A stretch of DNA of 21,229 nt from CAZOYN01 sp964584135 (GCA_964584135.1 CAZOYN010000012.1:1-21229), one strand, 5' to 3'; counted from the stretch's first letter, positions 6,859-13,273 are shown. The notes: a model not told the origin generated them from the sequence alone. Translations and numbers: made by a program.

Positions 6859-7710
6859 ATGGAAGCTATGAATCAGCCAACAAACGATAACGACTATGCA
6901 GCAGCATATGCTCTCAATGGTTGCGTTCTAGGTATTATCGCAATGATTGTAATGGCTGACATTGTTGGTATGCCTGAAGACTCTGACATTCATGAACTCA
7001 ACCGTGCTTACGTACTTGTTGTGGCAGAACTTGAGAGGTTATATGACCATAACTCTAAATTGACAGCAATTAAGCCAGAACCAATATGGAAGCGTTTTGA
7101 TGTACTCAAAACTTCCTCGGCGGAGATAAATGAGTACCTAGAAGACCCAGAAAGTGACATGGGACAAGCTCATAATGCCAGAGTAGAAAAACTGGGTATT
7201 ATTGCTGGTGTTGAAGAACCAGACTTCACGCCCGAACAAAAGAAACTGCTTGATCACGCCGAATCAGTCAGAATAAAGTACGGTAAATTGCTTGATGGCT
7301 TAAGCAAGGAGTGGCGAGCTAAAAGATCAAACAATTGGCAGATACCAGAGTACACACTGATTTATAAGCCAGACGGCACAATTCTGATCAATGACGTTCT
7401 TAAGCTCAAGAAAGCACATGCTGGTTCAACCACTGAAAGACTGTTAGAACAAGCCCTAAAGAACCCAAACACGCTGTTCAAACCCGATCTAGGGCAAACA
7501 TCACGCAACATAAGTACCGTGCTAAATAGTGCAGGATTTACGACTATACTCAGACAGTTATTCTTTCCTACTGTAAGCAAAAGTAAGGGTGTAGTCTTTC
7601 GCCCAATGATTACTCGCGAACAAGCAGACGCCGACAATATTAACACCACAGAATTAGACCTTACGCTTAAAGGATTAGGTGCAAATACCGAACCGAAACC
7701 AACAAATTAG
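6859..7710 (+). CDS. unknown element protein
   Basis: A protein of about 283 residues that I do not recognise; the open frame could begin at 6781, 6844, 6859 or 6868. The -10 box at 6840-6845 favours 6859 or 6868. The start is polar (NQPTNDNDY), then a short hydrophobic stretch NGCVLGIIAMIVMADIVG that is barely long enough for one membrane helix, then mostly charged helical sequence. In the second half, YTLIYKPDGTILINDVLKLKK followed by STTERLLEQALKNPNTLF looks like beta strands plus a helical DNA-binding-type unit, and ISTVLNSAGFTTILRQLFF is another helix pair. It is the first gene of the plus-strand element set that ends with the recombinase. A role in maintaining or regulating the element is plausible but not shown. 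Confidence 0.7.
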   Translation: MEAMNQPTNDNDYAAAYALNGCVLGIIAMIVMADIVGMPEDSDIHELNRAYVLVVAELERLYDHNSKLTAIKPEPIWKRFDVLKTSSAEINEYLEDPESDMGQAHNARVEKLGIIAGVEEPDFTPEQKKLLDHAESVRIKYGKLLDGLSKEWRAKRSNNWQIPEYTLIYKPDGTILINDVLKLKKAHAGSTTERLLEQALKNPNTLFKPDLGQTSRNISTVLNSAGFTTILRQLFFPTVSKSKGVVFRPMITREQADADNINTTELDLTLKGLGANTEPKPTN

Positions 7711-7731
7711 CACCGATTTAAAACCGAAAAA

Positions 7732-7756
7732 GTAACAAATTGAACGATTTTGTTAC
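7732..7756 (-). terminator. inverted repeat, possible minus-strand terminator
   Basis: Perfect 8-bp arms GTAACAAA (7732-7739) and TTTGTTAC (7749-7756) with a nine-base loop. On the minus strand the stem is followed directly by TTTTT, so it could stop antisense transcripts entering from the tRNA/smpB side; on the plus strand there is no U-tract. It may equally be an operator. Confidence 0.4.
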
Positions 7757-7810
7757 GACATAAAACCCATTCGACGACAATAAGTCTCTAAGAATCTTTA
7801 ATGGTGGCTA

Positions 7811-7861
7811 GGACGAATAATCCGAGTTCACCTAGCATCAATCGTCCCGTTAGGCGAACTC
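7811..7861 (+). promoter_or_regulatory. structured leader with interleaved pairings
   Basis: Upstream of the small ORF at 7878 two long-range pairings overlap. GGACGA (7811-7816) pairs with TCGTCC (7842-7847), and the 11-base GAGTTCACCTA (7824-7834) pairs with TAGGCGAACTC (7851-7861) with one mismatch. The order is A-B-A'-B', so they form a pseudoknot or two exclusive folds. The ribosome site GGAG follows at once, which makes translational control possible. No known riboswitch class is recognised. Confidence 0.4.
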
Positions 7862-7877
7862 TCTACGGAGAGTAGAA

Positions 7878-8045
7878 ATGCAATTAAGTAAAGAATTAGT
7901 AATGAAGTTTCAAGGGCTTCATTTAGAAAAGTGCGGTGTAGTTATTAGCTATAACGCAGCAGAGTCGCAGCTCAAAGAGCTGGCAGAGTTAGTAAGGCTG
8001 ACAACCTCAAAAGTACGGGAGGTTCATAATGCCAAAACTATTTAA
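7878..8045 (+). CDS. 55-aa element protein
   Basis: A short frame of 55 residues (begins MQLSKELVMKFQG, ends REVHNAKTI) with a Shine-Dalgarno CGGAG about eight bases before the ATG. It overlaps the start of the next gene by 17 bases in another frame, a compact arrangement typical of phage-like modules. The second half, AAESQLKELAELVRLTTSKV, is predicted helical and amphipathic and could be a small DNA-binding or adaptor helix pair. No family is recognised. The ribosome site, the structured leader before it and the overlap make a real gene likely, though its length leaves doubt. Confidence 0.6.
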   Translation: MQLSKELVMKFQGLHLEKCGVVISYNAAESQLKELAELVRLTTSKVREVHNAKTI

Positions 8046-8376
8046 CATCGATGCCGAGGTAGCTCCAAGCACCACCACAAGCAAAGGCTACAGAGTCAAA
8101 GTTTGGGACAAGGAAATGGGCATCTATATAAATGGAATGATGGTGTACCCACCAAATCCAAAATACCCTGATTGGGGTGTGGTGCCGCCTTCACGTCTTG
8201 CAGGTCGTGGGCGCTATGCGTACATTGTTGAATTCGATAAGAAGAAGCAACTTTGGAAGGAAATATACGATAAGTGTGTGGAAGTAGCACAGCTAGAGTA
8301 TGCCAACAATAAGGACGTAGTCATCACTGACATTGATGAAAACGAACCTATAAATTTGGACGACATACCGTTCTAA
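8029..8376 (+). CDS. element protein with SSB-like C-terminal tip
   Basis: A 115-residue protein. Its last residues, DIDENEPINLDDIPF, form an acidic tail ending in DDIPF, the tip by which bacterial single-stranded DNA-binding proteins (SSB) recruit repair and replication proteins. The body (about 18-95) contains YRVKVWDKEMGIYINGMMVYPP, then PPSRLAGRGRYAYIVEF, then a helix KKKQLWKEIYDKCVEVAQLEYA. It is too short and unlike classical SSB in sequence, but an OB-like or other small DNA-binding fold is possible. A strong GGGAGG precedes the ATG. It lies between the 55-aa gene and the recombinase, so a role in handling element DNA is a fair inference. Confidence 0.72.
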   Translation: MPKLFNIDAEVAPSTTTSKGYRVKVWDKEMGIYINGMMVYPPNPKYPDWGVVPPSRLAGRGRYAYIVEFDKKKQLWKEIYDKCVEVAQLEYANNKDVVITDIDENEPINLDDIPF

Positions 8377-8384
8377 ATTAACTG

Positions 8385-8456
8385 CTTAATTAGTGAACCT
8401 TTATATATAAAGATAACTCTACTAAAGATTACCTGTATATAAAGGTCACTATTAAG
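8385..8456. repeat. long imperfect inverted repeat with direct repeats
   Basis: The left arm (8385-8407) and right arm (8436-8456) are complementary over 21 positions; the left arm only has two extra single bases. The 28-base centre holds two copies of a TAAAGATWAC repeat (8408-8417, 8423-8432), and a third copy follows the right arm (8457-8467). The unit sits 7 bases before the recombinase promoter. It may be a recombinase or regulator binding site, or an origin-like element; the type cannot be decided from sequence. Confidence 0.6.
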
Positions 8457-8462
8457 TAAAGA

Positions 8463-8490
8463 TTAACATTCCTCAAGGAATAACTATAAT
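8463..8490 (+). promoter_or_regulatory. recombinase promoter with internal palindrome
   Basis: TTAACA (8463-8468), 16 bases and a perfect TATAAT (8485-8490). The spacer holds a palindrome, ATTCCTCAAGGAAT (8468-8481), with perfect 6-bp arms around two bases, exactly where a repressor would block RNA polymerase. The predicted start is at about 8497. Confidence 0.7.
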
Positions 8491-8533
8491 ATAAGCCATG
8501 AAGTTGGCATAAACGCCAGAAAAGGATAAAACT

Positions 8534-10177
8534 ATGAACGACCGAAATCTACAAAACTTACGTTATCGCTTATACGCGCGAAAGTCTACTGACACAGAAG
8601 ATAAGCAAGTACAGTCGCTCGGCGATCAAGTGAAGTATATGAACGAGATTGTGGAACAACAAGGACTGCACATTATAGGCGATCCAATTTATGAATCTAA
8701 GTCGGCAAAACGCCCAAACAATCGCCCACAATTCGATGCCATGTTAGATGAAATTGAGGCTGGAAAAATCGATGGAATTATATGTTGGAAGATAGACCGC
8801 TTATCTCGCAATCCAACTGATAGCGGACGAATCCAGCAGTTACTACAAGACGATAAGATTAAACACATTCTTGCGATGGATAGAAGCTATTTCCCAGAAG
8901 ATAACTCAATCATCTTCAGCGTAGAAGCAAGTCAGGCCAATGAATATGTTCGAAAGCTTGCGGTTGATACGAGGCGTGGACTTAAATCAAAAGCCGAAAA
9001 AGGAGATAAGCCTGGCGTTCCGCCTGTCGGCTACTTAAATGATCGAATCGCAAAAAAGGTCATAGCTGATCCTGATCGATTTACCTCAATGCGTTTACTT
9101 TGGGACAAGATGCTTACTGGTACTTATTCAATGGCTCAATTAGTCAAAATCGCAGACAAAGAGCTACACATAACTACACCAGTTAGAGGCAGGACTGGCG
9201 GAAAGCCAATTGCGTACTCAAGTATATGTGCTCTATTCAAAAATCGCTTTTATACGGGACAGCTGCCATTTAAGGGAGAAGTGTACCCTGGCAATCACCC
9301 TGCAATGATAACGGAAGAAGAATTCGACCGAGTGCAGCAGATCATAGACCCTTTGCACACAACTCGTCCTAAAGATAAGACATATAACTTCCAACTACGG
9401 AATCTATTCAAATGTGGTGAGTGTGGCTTTGCGATTACGGCTGAACAGAAGCGTAAGTCAATCAAATCTACTGGGGAAATCAAAGAGTATGTCTATTACC
9501 ACTGCACTGGAAAGAACAAGTCCATAAAATGTAGCCAACCTAAATTACATGTAAATGAAGACATGTTGATTGAACAAGTAAAAGATAAGCTAAGTAAGTT
9601 CACGATCGACCCTGACTTCTACAAACTAGCAATTGAGGCATTGGCTCAAGAAGAAGATGAAGTCGTTGAGAAAGATCAAACAAAGACTATGGCTCATGAG
9701 AAAGCGATTGAAAAGAAGAAGCAGTCTATAACCAACTTACGCAGAATGCGTTACACGGGAGAAGCTGACGATGATTCATGGTACTTCGCTGAAATACAAA
9801 CACTCGAAGACGAGCTTGAGGGATTACAGAAACAACGAAACGACGATGAATATAAGGCTCGTGATTGGCGTGCCAAGGCTGACGAAGTCTTTACCTTCGC
9901 CCGTTATGCTAAAGAAGACTTCGACAGTGATGATTTAGAAAAGAAACGTACCGTAATTGTTAAGTTAGGCGAAGTACTGACGATTTTGGATAGAACCATA
10001 CAATTTACCCCTAATAAGTACTTCATTCCGCTTGAAGAAATGAATGAACAGCAGAAATTAGCTCCAGAAATGGTTAGAACCGACTTCCAACAGGGGGAAA
10101 TCGGTCCTAAAAACGAACTTGTTCTATCTTGGCTCCGGGGACTGGATTCGAACCAGCGACCTAGTGGTTACACGTAG
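8534..10177 (+). CDS. large serine recombinase (site-specific integrase)
   Basis: A 547-residue large serine recombinase. The catalytic resolvase domain (10-150) has YARKSTD with nucleophile S18 and DRLSR at 88-92. The recombinase domain follows from about 155 (GVPPVGY, then a segment with SSICALFKNRFYTGQ at 229-243). A zinc ribbon uses C294, C297, C324 and C333. Residues 380-460 are a charged coiled coil, as in phage-type serine integrases. AAAGGA lies seven bases before the ATG. The last 15 residues, from W533 (WLRGLDSNQRPSGYT), are read antisense through the 3' exon of tRNA-Asn, and the stop lies in the tRNA's intron. This tail is probably not the native end of the enzyme but marks the junction with the attachment site. 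It would drive integration and excision of the element. Confidence 0.93.
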   Translation: MNDRNLQNLRYRLYARKSTDTEDKQVQSLGDQVKYMNEIVEQQGLHIIGDPIYESKSAKRPNNRPQFDAMLDEIEAGKIDGIICWKIDRLSRNPTDSGRIQQLLQDDKIKHILAMDRSYFPEDNSIIFSVEASQANEYVRKLAVDTRRGLKSKAEKGDKPGVPPVGYLNDRIAKKVIADPDRFTSMRLLWDKMLTGTYSMAQLVKIADKELHITTPVRGRTGGKPIAYSSICALFKNRFYTGQLPFKGEVYPGNHPAMITEEEFDRVQQIIDPLHTTRPKDKTYNFQLRNLFKCGECGFAITAEQKRKSIKSTGEIKEYVYYHCTGKNKSIKCSQPKLHVNEDMLIEQVKDKLSKFTIDPDFYKLAIEALAQEEDEVVEKDQTKTMAHEKAIEKKKQSITNLRRMRYTGEADDDSWYFAEIQTLEDELEGLQKQRNDDEYKARDWRAKADEVFTFARYAKEDFDSDDLEKKRTVIVKLGEVLTILDRTIQFTPNKYFIPLEEMNEQQKLAPEMVRTDFQQGEIGPKNELVLSWLRGLDSNQRPSGYT

Positions 10178-10435
10178 TCCATTATTTTCATAATGGCGTG
10201 GACTATCTCATCATCCGTGTGGGATGCAGGGCGCTTGTGAAGGATTATTGTTGGGCTCACCTTCTAGTCTCTGAACCTTCCAAGAACTCTTGACCCATTC
10301 TTGGCTTGGCTGCGGATTACCGTCTCTTAAGCTCTAAAATTTAGGCTTCCCGCAATTCACCCTGTTTTCACCGTTTGATTACTCAATCGGGCTGCAATTT
10401 TACAGCCACCCGCTCTACCGCTGAGCTACCCCGGA
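10130..10435 (-). tRNA. tRNA-Asn(GUU) interrupted by a group I intron
   Basis: The 5' exon covers 10402-10435 (34 bases) and the 3' exon 10130-10170 (41 bases, CCA encoded). Joined, they fold without defect: acceptor TCCGGGG/CCCCGGA with discriminator G, D stem GCTC/GAGC, anticodon stem GGTGG/CCACT, loop CTGTTAA with anticodon GTT, and T stem GCTGG/CCAGT around TTCGAAT. The exon ends meet between positions 35 and 36, so the anticodon itself exists only after splicing. A promoter lies at 10454-10482. A short GAAC/GTTC hairpin followed by GTTTTT just downstream (about 10108-10124) may end the transcript. The 3' exon overlaps the end of the recombinase frame. Confidence 0.93.
10171..10401 (-). 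ncRNA. group I self-splicing intron (231 nt)
   Basis: All core helices can be drawn. With intron base 1 at 10401: P1 pairs exon GGCTGT with guide GCAGCC (7-12), leaving the expected U-G pair at the 5' splice site; P2 is near 12-31; P3 38-42/171-175; P4 48-52/87-91; P5 in 54-73; P6 extension CCAAGAA/TTCTTGG near 98-122; P7 133-137/197-201; P8 176-180/186-190; P9 206-212/217-223 with a GAAA loop. The intron ends in G, as required. It has no room for a homing endonuclease. It is probably an IC3-like tRNA intron, though I cannot assign the subgroup firmly. Confidence 0.92.
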
Positions 10436-10453
10436 ACGTTAAAGAACCTGCTT

Positions 10454-10482
10454 ATTCTAACGGCTTCTTAACAGATTGTAAA
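10454..10482 (-). promoter_or_regulatory. promoter of tRNA-Asn
   Basis: TTTACA (10477-10482), 17 bases, TAGAAT (10454-10459) on the minus strand. The predicted start near 10447 gives a 5' leader of about a dozen bases for RNase P to remove. Confidence 0.7.
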
Positions 10483-10544
10483 TGCTGTTACTCTGTTGGT
10501 CTGGGCAAATAACCTAAATGCGCACCTTTTGGACGCAAAAAGAT

Positions 10545-11012
10545 CTAATTGGCGGAATGGGATGTGGCGCGGCGGGCTTCGCGGTCTTGGTCGCGGGCTT
10601 TGAGGGCTTGACGCTTGTCGTAGTGCTTTCTGCCGCGGCCGACAGCCAGCCGCAGTTTAATAAACCGGCCGCCGGTGAGGATCTCTAAAGGGACGATGGT
10701 TTTTCCCTGTTGTTTGCCCTCGATGAGGGCCTGGATTTCGCGGCGCTTGGCCAGCAGTTTGCGGGCCCGGGTTTGGTCGGATTCGCTGATAGGGATGCCG
10801 CTGGTGCCGGCAATAGTGGCGTTAATCAGAAAGAGCTCGTCGCCCTTGACAGTCACGTAGGCGCCGCGCAGATGGCCGTGGCCCATGCGTAGGCTTTTTA
10901 CTTCGGCGCCGCTCAGCTCCAAGCCCGCGACTAAAGAGTCGCCAAGTTCATAATCGTGGCGGGCACGGCGGTTTTGAATGGTCTTAGGCTGGTTTGCCTT
11001 CTTCTTAGCCAT
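10545..11012 (-). CDS. smpB: SsrA-binding protein SmpB
   Basis: A 155-residue SmpB, which binds tmRNA and brings it to stalled ribosomes for trans-translation. Conserved parts are NRRARHDYELGDSLVAGLELSGAEVKSLR (helix then the tmRNA-contacting barrel), LRGAYVTVKGDELFLINATI, and the C-terminal GRGRKHYDKRQALKARDQDRE, the tail that enters the mRNA channel. Length is normal. No Shine-Dalgarno is present; a -10 box lies seven bases before the ATG, inside a perfect dyad. The tmRNA gene is not in the window. The gene lies 18 bases after the coiled-coil gene and just upstream of tRNA-Asn. Confidence 0.96.
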   Translation of the reverse strand: MAKKKANQPKTIQNRRARHDYELGDSLVAGLELSGAEVKSLRMGHGHLRGAYVTVKGDELFLINATIAGTSGIPISESDQTRARKLLAKRREIQALIEGKQQGKTIVPLEILTGGRFIKLRLAVGRGRKHYDKRQALKARDQDREARRATSHSAN

Positions 11013-11031
11013 AACTGTTATTGTAACAGTT
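11013..11031 (-). promoter_or_regulatory. smpB extended -10 within a perfect dyad
   Basis: TGTTACAAT on the minus strand is an extended -10 (TACAAT, 11020-11025) seven bases from the ATG. It is covered by a perfect 8-bp inverted repeat, AACTGTTA and TAACAGTT around three bases, that ends at the start codon. The dyad could be an operator or an mRNA-end structure. Confidence 0.55.
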
Positions 11032-11267
11032 TAAGCGGTTCGTTGCTCGAGGTGGGTCAGGCGTCGTTCGTGGTTATCGATTCGTGCAATCGATGCATCT
11101 AACTTTGCTTCAATCCGTTGCAAGTGCTGCCCAATGACTACCATAACCTCAGCGATGACACTACTCACGATTTGGGTTGTGTTGGAGTTTATCTCAGCAA
11201 TAATCTCGTTCTTAAACTTCTCAAGTTTTTTATCGAGCTCCTGGTGGGTGACAAGGTCAACTTTCAT
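11031..11267 (-). CDS. small coiled-coil protein
   Basis: A 78-residue protein that is almost wholly helical: a charged N-terminal helix (THQELDKKLEKFKNEIIAEI), a more hydrophobic middle (SSVIAEVMVVIGQHL), and a heptad-like C-terminal helix (IEAKLDASIARIDNHERRLTHLEQ). No catalytic motif or signal peptide is seen. It probably forms a coiled-coil oligomer; small proteins of this build are common in CPR genomes and their role is unknown. The ATG lies six bases from an extended -10 box (TGCTAGGCT), and its stop is 18 bases before smpB. Confidence 0.72.
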   Translation of the reverse strand: MKVDLVTHQELDKKLEKFKNEIIAEINSNTTQIVSSVIAEVMVVIGQHLQRIEAKLDASIARIDNHERRLTHLEQRTA

Positions 11268-11273
11268 GCTTCC

Positions 11274-11302
11274 AGCCTAGCACCGCACAGGCCTGCTGTC
11301 TA
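11274..11302 (-). promoter_or_regulatory. promoter of coiled-coil gene, leaderless type
   Basis: TAGACA (11297-11302), 17 bases, then TAGGCT (11274-11279) preceded by TGC. Six bases separate it from the ATG at 11267. The -35 and the extended -10 together compensate for a weak hexamer. Confidence 0.5.
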
Positions 11303-11356
11303 AAGAAAATTGTTGTTTTTAAGAATTATTTAACTTTTCTGGAACTCTTGCTTTAC

Positions 11357-12205
11357 CTATATATTATGACGGGGTTTAAAGTGTCCTTCAGGTAAAATCC
11401 AGCCGCCCCAACCTCTATCACGTTTAATAAGTCGATACAGCTCTTTATATAAAGCCAACCTACGTCTATAGTGTCGAACGTTGACTTTTAGGTGTGTCAC
11501 AGTGATAGTAGGGTCAAAGTAACTTATGAGCCCTAATTTATAGGCCACACGGGCCGGTGGAATAATGTCGTATTCAAAGACACTTTCATCGAAACCCCCT
11601 AATCTCTCTAGCGTACTGCGACGTACTAAAAGGTTGCCTTCGATTGGCCAATATACGGCTCGTCGCACCGGAGGTACGGCTGGGTCCGGCCATTCGCTGC
11701 GGGCACGACGAGTTAGGCTACGAAGGATGTTTCGCCATAGCGGTTTTGGTGCCTGCACGCTACCGAACAAGGCCTGCACGCTTGCAGTCAGTAGGGTATA
11801 AAGAGCCACTGAATCCGGGCCATAGTTCCAAAGCATCTGTTTGCCATTTTCCTTGATCAATCCGCCGACAAAGGCAGTTTTTGGATCTGCCATCAGCTTT
11901 TGGGCGAATGCAGGAACATCGGAGCTTTCTAGTTGTACATCAGCGTCTAGGAAATGAATAATGCACTCTTCTGGGTGCGCAGCTAGGATACGGTTACGAT
12001 TGCCGCCTGCCCCGATATTGTTTTTGTCCTCTATAACTTGTATTTGCTCTCCGTAGCTTTTGGCGATAGCTACGCTTTTGTCGGTGGATGCATCATCGAG
12101 TACGTAGATTGCAGTGTAGTCTTGCTCCAGCAGCTGTGGCAGCAGTTGGGCCAGTGACTCTACCATATTGTAGTTAGGAATAGCAGCGATAACAGGAAGC
12201 TTCAT
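11357..12205 (-). CDS. GT2-family glycosyltransferase
   Basis: A 282-residue GT-A fold glycosyltransferase of family 2. The N-terminal part shows VIAAIPNYNMVESLAQLL (4-21), the nucleotide-binding VLDDASTD, and the metal-binding DxD in FLDADVQ. The acceptor side has PIEGNLLVRRSTLERLGGFDES followed by FEYDIIPPARVAYKLG, where this family usually has an ED motif. The C-terminal part is basic (RHYRRRLALYKELYRLIKRDRGWGG) with no clear membrane helix. It would transfer a sugar from a nucleotide donor to a lipid or surface glycan; the product is unknown. Its ATG overlaps the TGA of the upstream glycosidase-like gene by four bases (ATGA). It is more AT-rich than its neighbours. Confidence 0.88.
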   Translation of the reverse strand: MKLPVIAAIPNYNMVESLAQLLPQLLEQDYTAIYVLDDASTDKSVAIAKSYGEQIQVIEDKNNIGAGGNRNRILAAHPEECIIHFLDADVQLESSDVPAFAQKLMADPKTAFVGGLIKENGKQMLWNYGPDSVALYTLLTASVQALFGSVQAPKPLWRNILRSLTRRARSEWPDPAVPPVRRAVYWPIEGNLLVRRSTLERLGGFDESVFEYDIIPPARVAYKLGLISYFDPTITVTHLKVNVRHYRRRLALYKELYRLIKRDRGWGGWILPEGHFKPRHNI

Positions 12206-13251
12206 GGTTTAAATTCTTGCTGGGCGATGTTCCAGAGTGACGGGTCGTGCAGCACCACCAGGCGGTAGTACCAGTATTCGGCACCCCACAGTTCTACCTG
12301 GCGCATGCCAGTAGCTTGGCCGTAACTGAAGCGGTCGCGGAGGCGCTTGGCGTTGATCGACTTGTTTTGCTCGGCCAGGCTGGTTTGCTGGATGGTCTGG
12401 CCATTGGGCGGCCAGGCCTCGGCCTGCAACTCGGCCACCATCATGTCGCGGTGGTTGAAGAGCTTTTGGGTGCCGGCCAGGAAGCCATAAAACCAAGCCG
12501 GGAAGGGGTATTCCAGGTAGCGGCCGGTGACGCCGGCGTCCCAGATGCGTTTATAGACCGAAATGCTGAACTCATCCGGCTGAGGTTGGCCAACCGGGAA
12601 GCCCAGGGCGTTATTGCTGCGGCCGAGAATGATTGGGTGGTGTGGGTCGAGCCGCTTGACCAGGTTATACTCGCTAATTAACCGCTGGCGGTCAAAATTA
12701 GTACAAATGCCGAAACCACCCAAAAAGTATTCATTTTCCAACTGGTAGCTTGCCAAACTGGGTGAGTTTTTGTAGCGTTCAACCACTTTTTGCATAAAGT
12801 TTTGGAGCTGTGGCTGCCACTGCGAATCTGGCGCGTTGATGTTGACCCAATTTGGGGCGTGGCACTCCGGCCAGCGTGGCTGCCGCAGGCCAAGGGTCAG
12901 GATAATGCTGGCGTGCTTGGCCTCGGCTTTTTGAAACTGCCAGTCCAGCTGGCTGAAGTCGTACTGGCCGGGAGTTTGCTCAATATCGCTCCAGTAACTA
13001 ACCAGCCGGAACTGCCGGACACCGATGTTCAGTAGTGCGTCCATAGTTTGTTGCGGGTCAACACCCAGGCTCGAGGCGTAATCGGGGATAAAGCTAACAC
13101 CGAACCGCAGCGGCTGGCTGGATTCGGTGTGAATATACCACTCGGCAATGCCGTACATGGTGCCGACCAGCAGCATCACCAGCGCTATGAAGATGGTGAC
13201 AACCCTGTGCCACCAGCCGCCCTGCCAGTAATCTTTTAAGCGTTTTATCAT
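12202..13251 (-). CDS. membrane-anchored glycoside hydrolase-like protein
   Basis: A 349-residue protein with one N-terminal membrane helix (about 16-36, VVTIFIALVMLLVGTMYGIA) after a basic start, so the body lies outside the cell. The body resembles a clan A (beta/alpha)8 glycosidase: FGVSFIPDYASSLGVD, RLVSYWSDIEQTPGQYDFSQLD (typical of strands 2-3 in GH5/39/42-like enzymes), LENEYF with the N-E pair and probable acid/base E174, and VAELQAEAW with E274 or E278 as candidate nucleophile. The family is uncertain. It overlaps the glycosyltransferase by four bases. A TTGGCA-17-TAGTAT promoter (13252-13280) directly abuts the ATG, so either the start or the promoter assignment needs care. Confidence 0.78.
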   Translation of the reverse strand: MIKRLKDYWQGGWWHRVVTIFIALVMLLVGTMYGIAEWYIHTESSQPLRFGVSFIPDYASSLGVDPQQTMDALLNIGVRQFRLVSYWSDIEQTPGQYDFSQLDWQFQKAEAKHASIILTLGLRQPRWPECHAPNWVNINAPDSQWQPQLQNFMQKVVERYKNSPSLASYQLENEYFLGGFGICTNFDRQRLISEYNLVKRLDPHHPIILGRSNNALGFPVGQPQPDEFSISVYKRIWDAGVTGRYLEYPFPAWFYGFLAGTQKLFNHRDMMVAELQAEAWPPNGQTIQQTSLAEQNKSINAKRLRDRFSYGQATGMRQVELWGAEYWYYRLVVLHDPSLWNIAQQEFKP

Positions 13252-13273
13252 ATACTAGGAGTATCGTTTTTAC

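Noticed and set aside
10130..10177. C-terminal LDSNQRPSGYT of the recombinase as a functional domain
   Set aside because: It is the translation of the tRNA-Asn 3' exon on the opposite strand, a known artefact pattern.
10171..10401. Homing endonuclease in the intron
   Set aside because: The intron is only 231 bases and its length is used up by the ribozyme core.
10436..10544. tmRNA next to smpB
   Set aside because: The gap is too short for a tmRNA and shows no tag frame or alanine tRNA-like ends.
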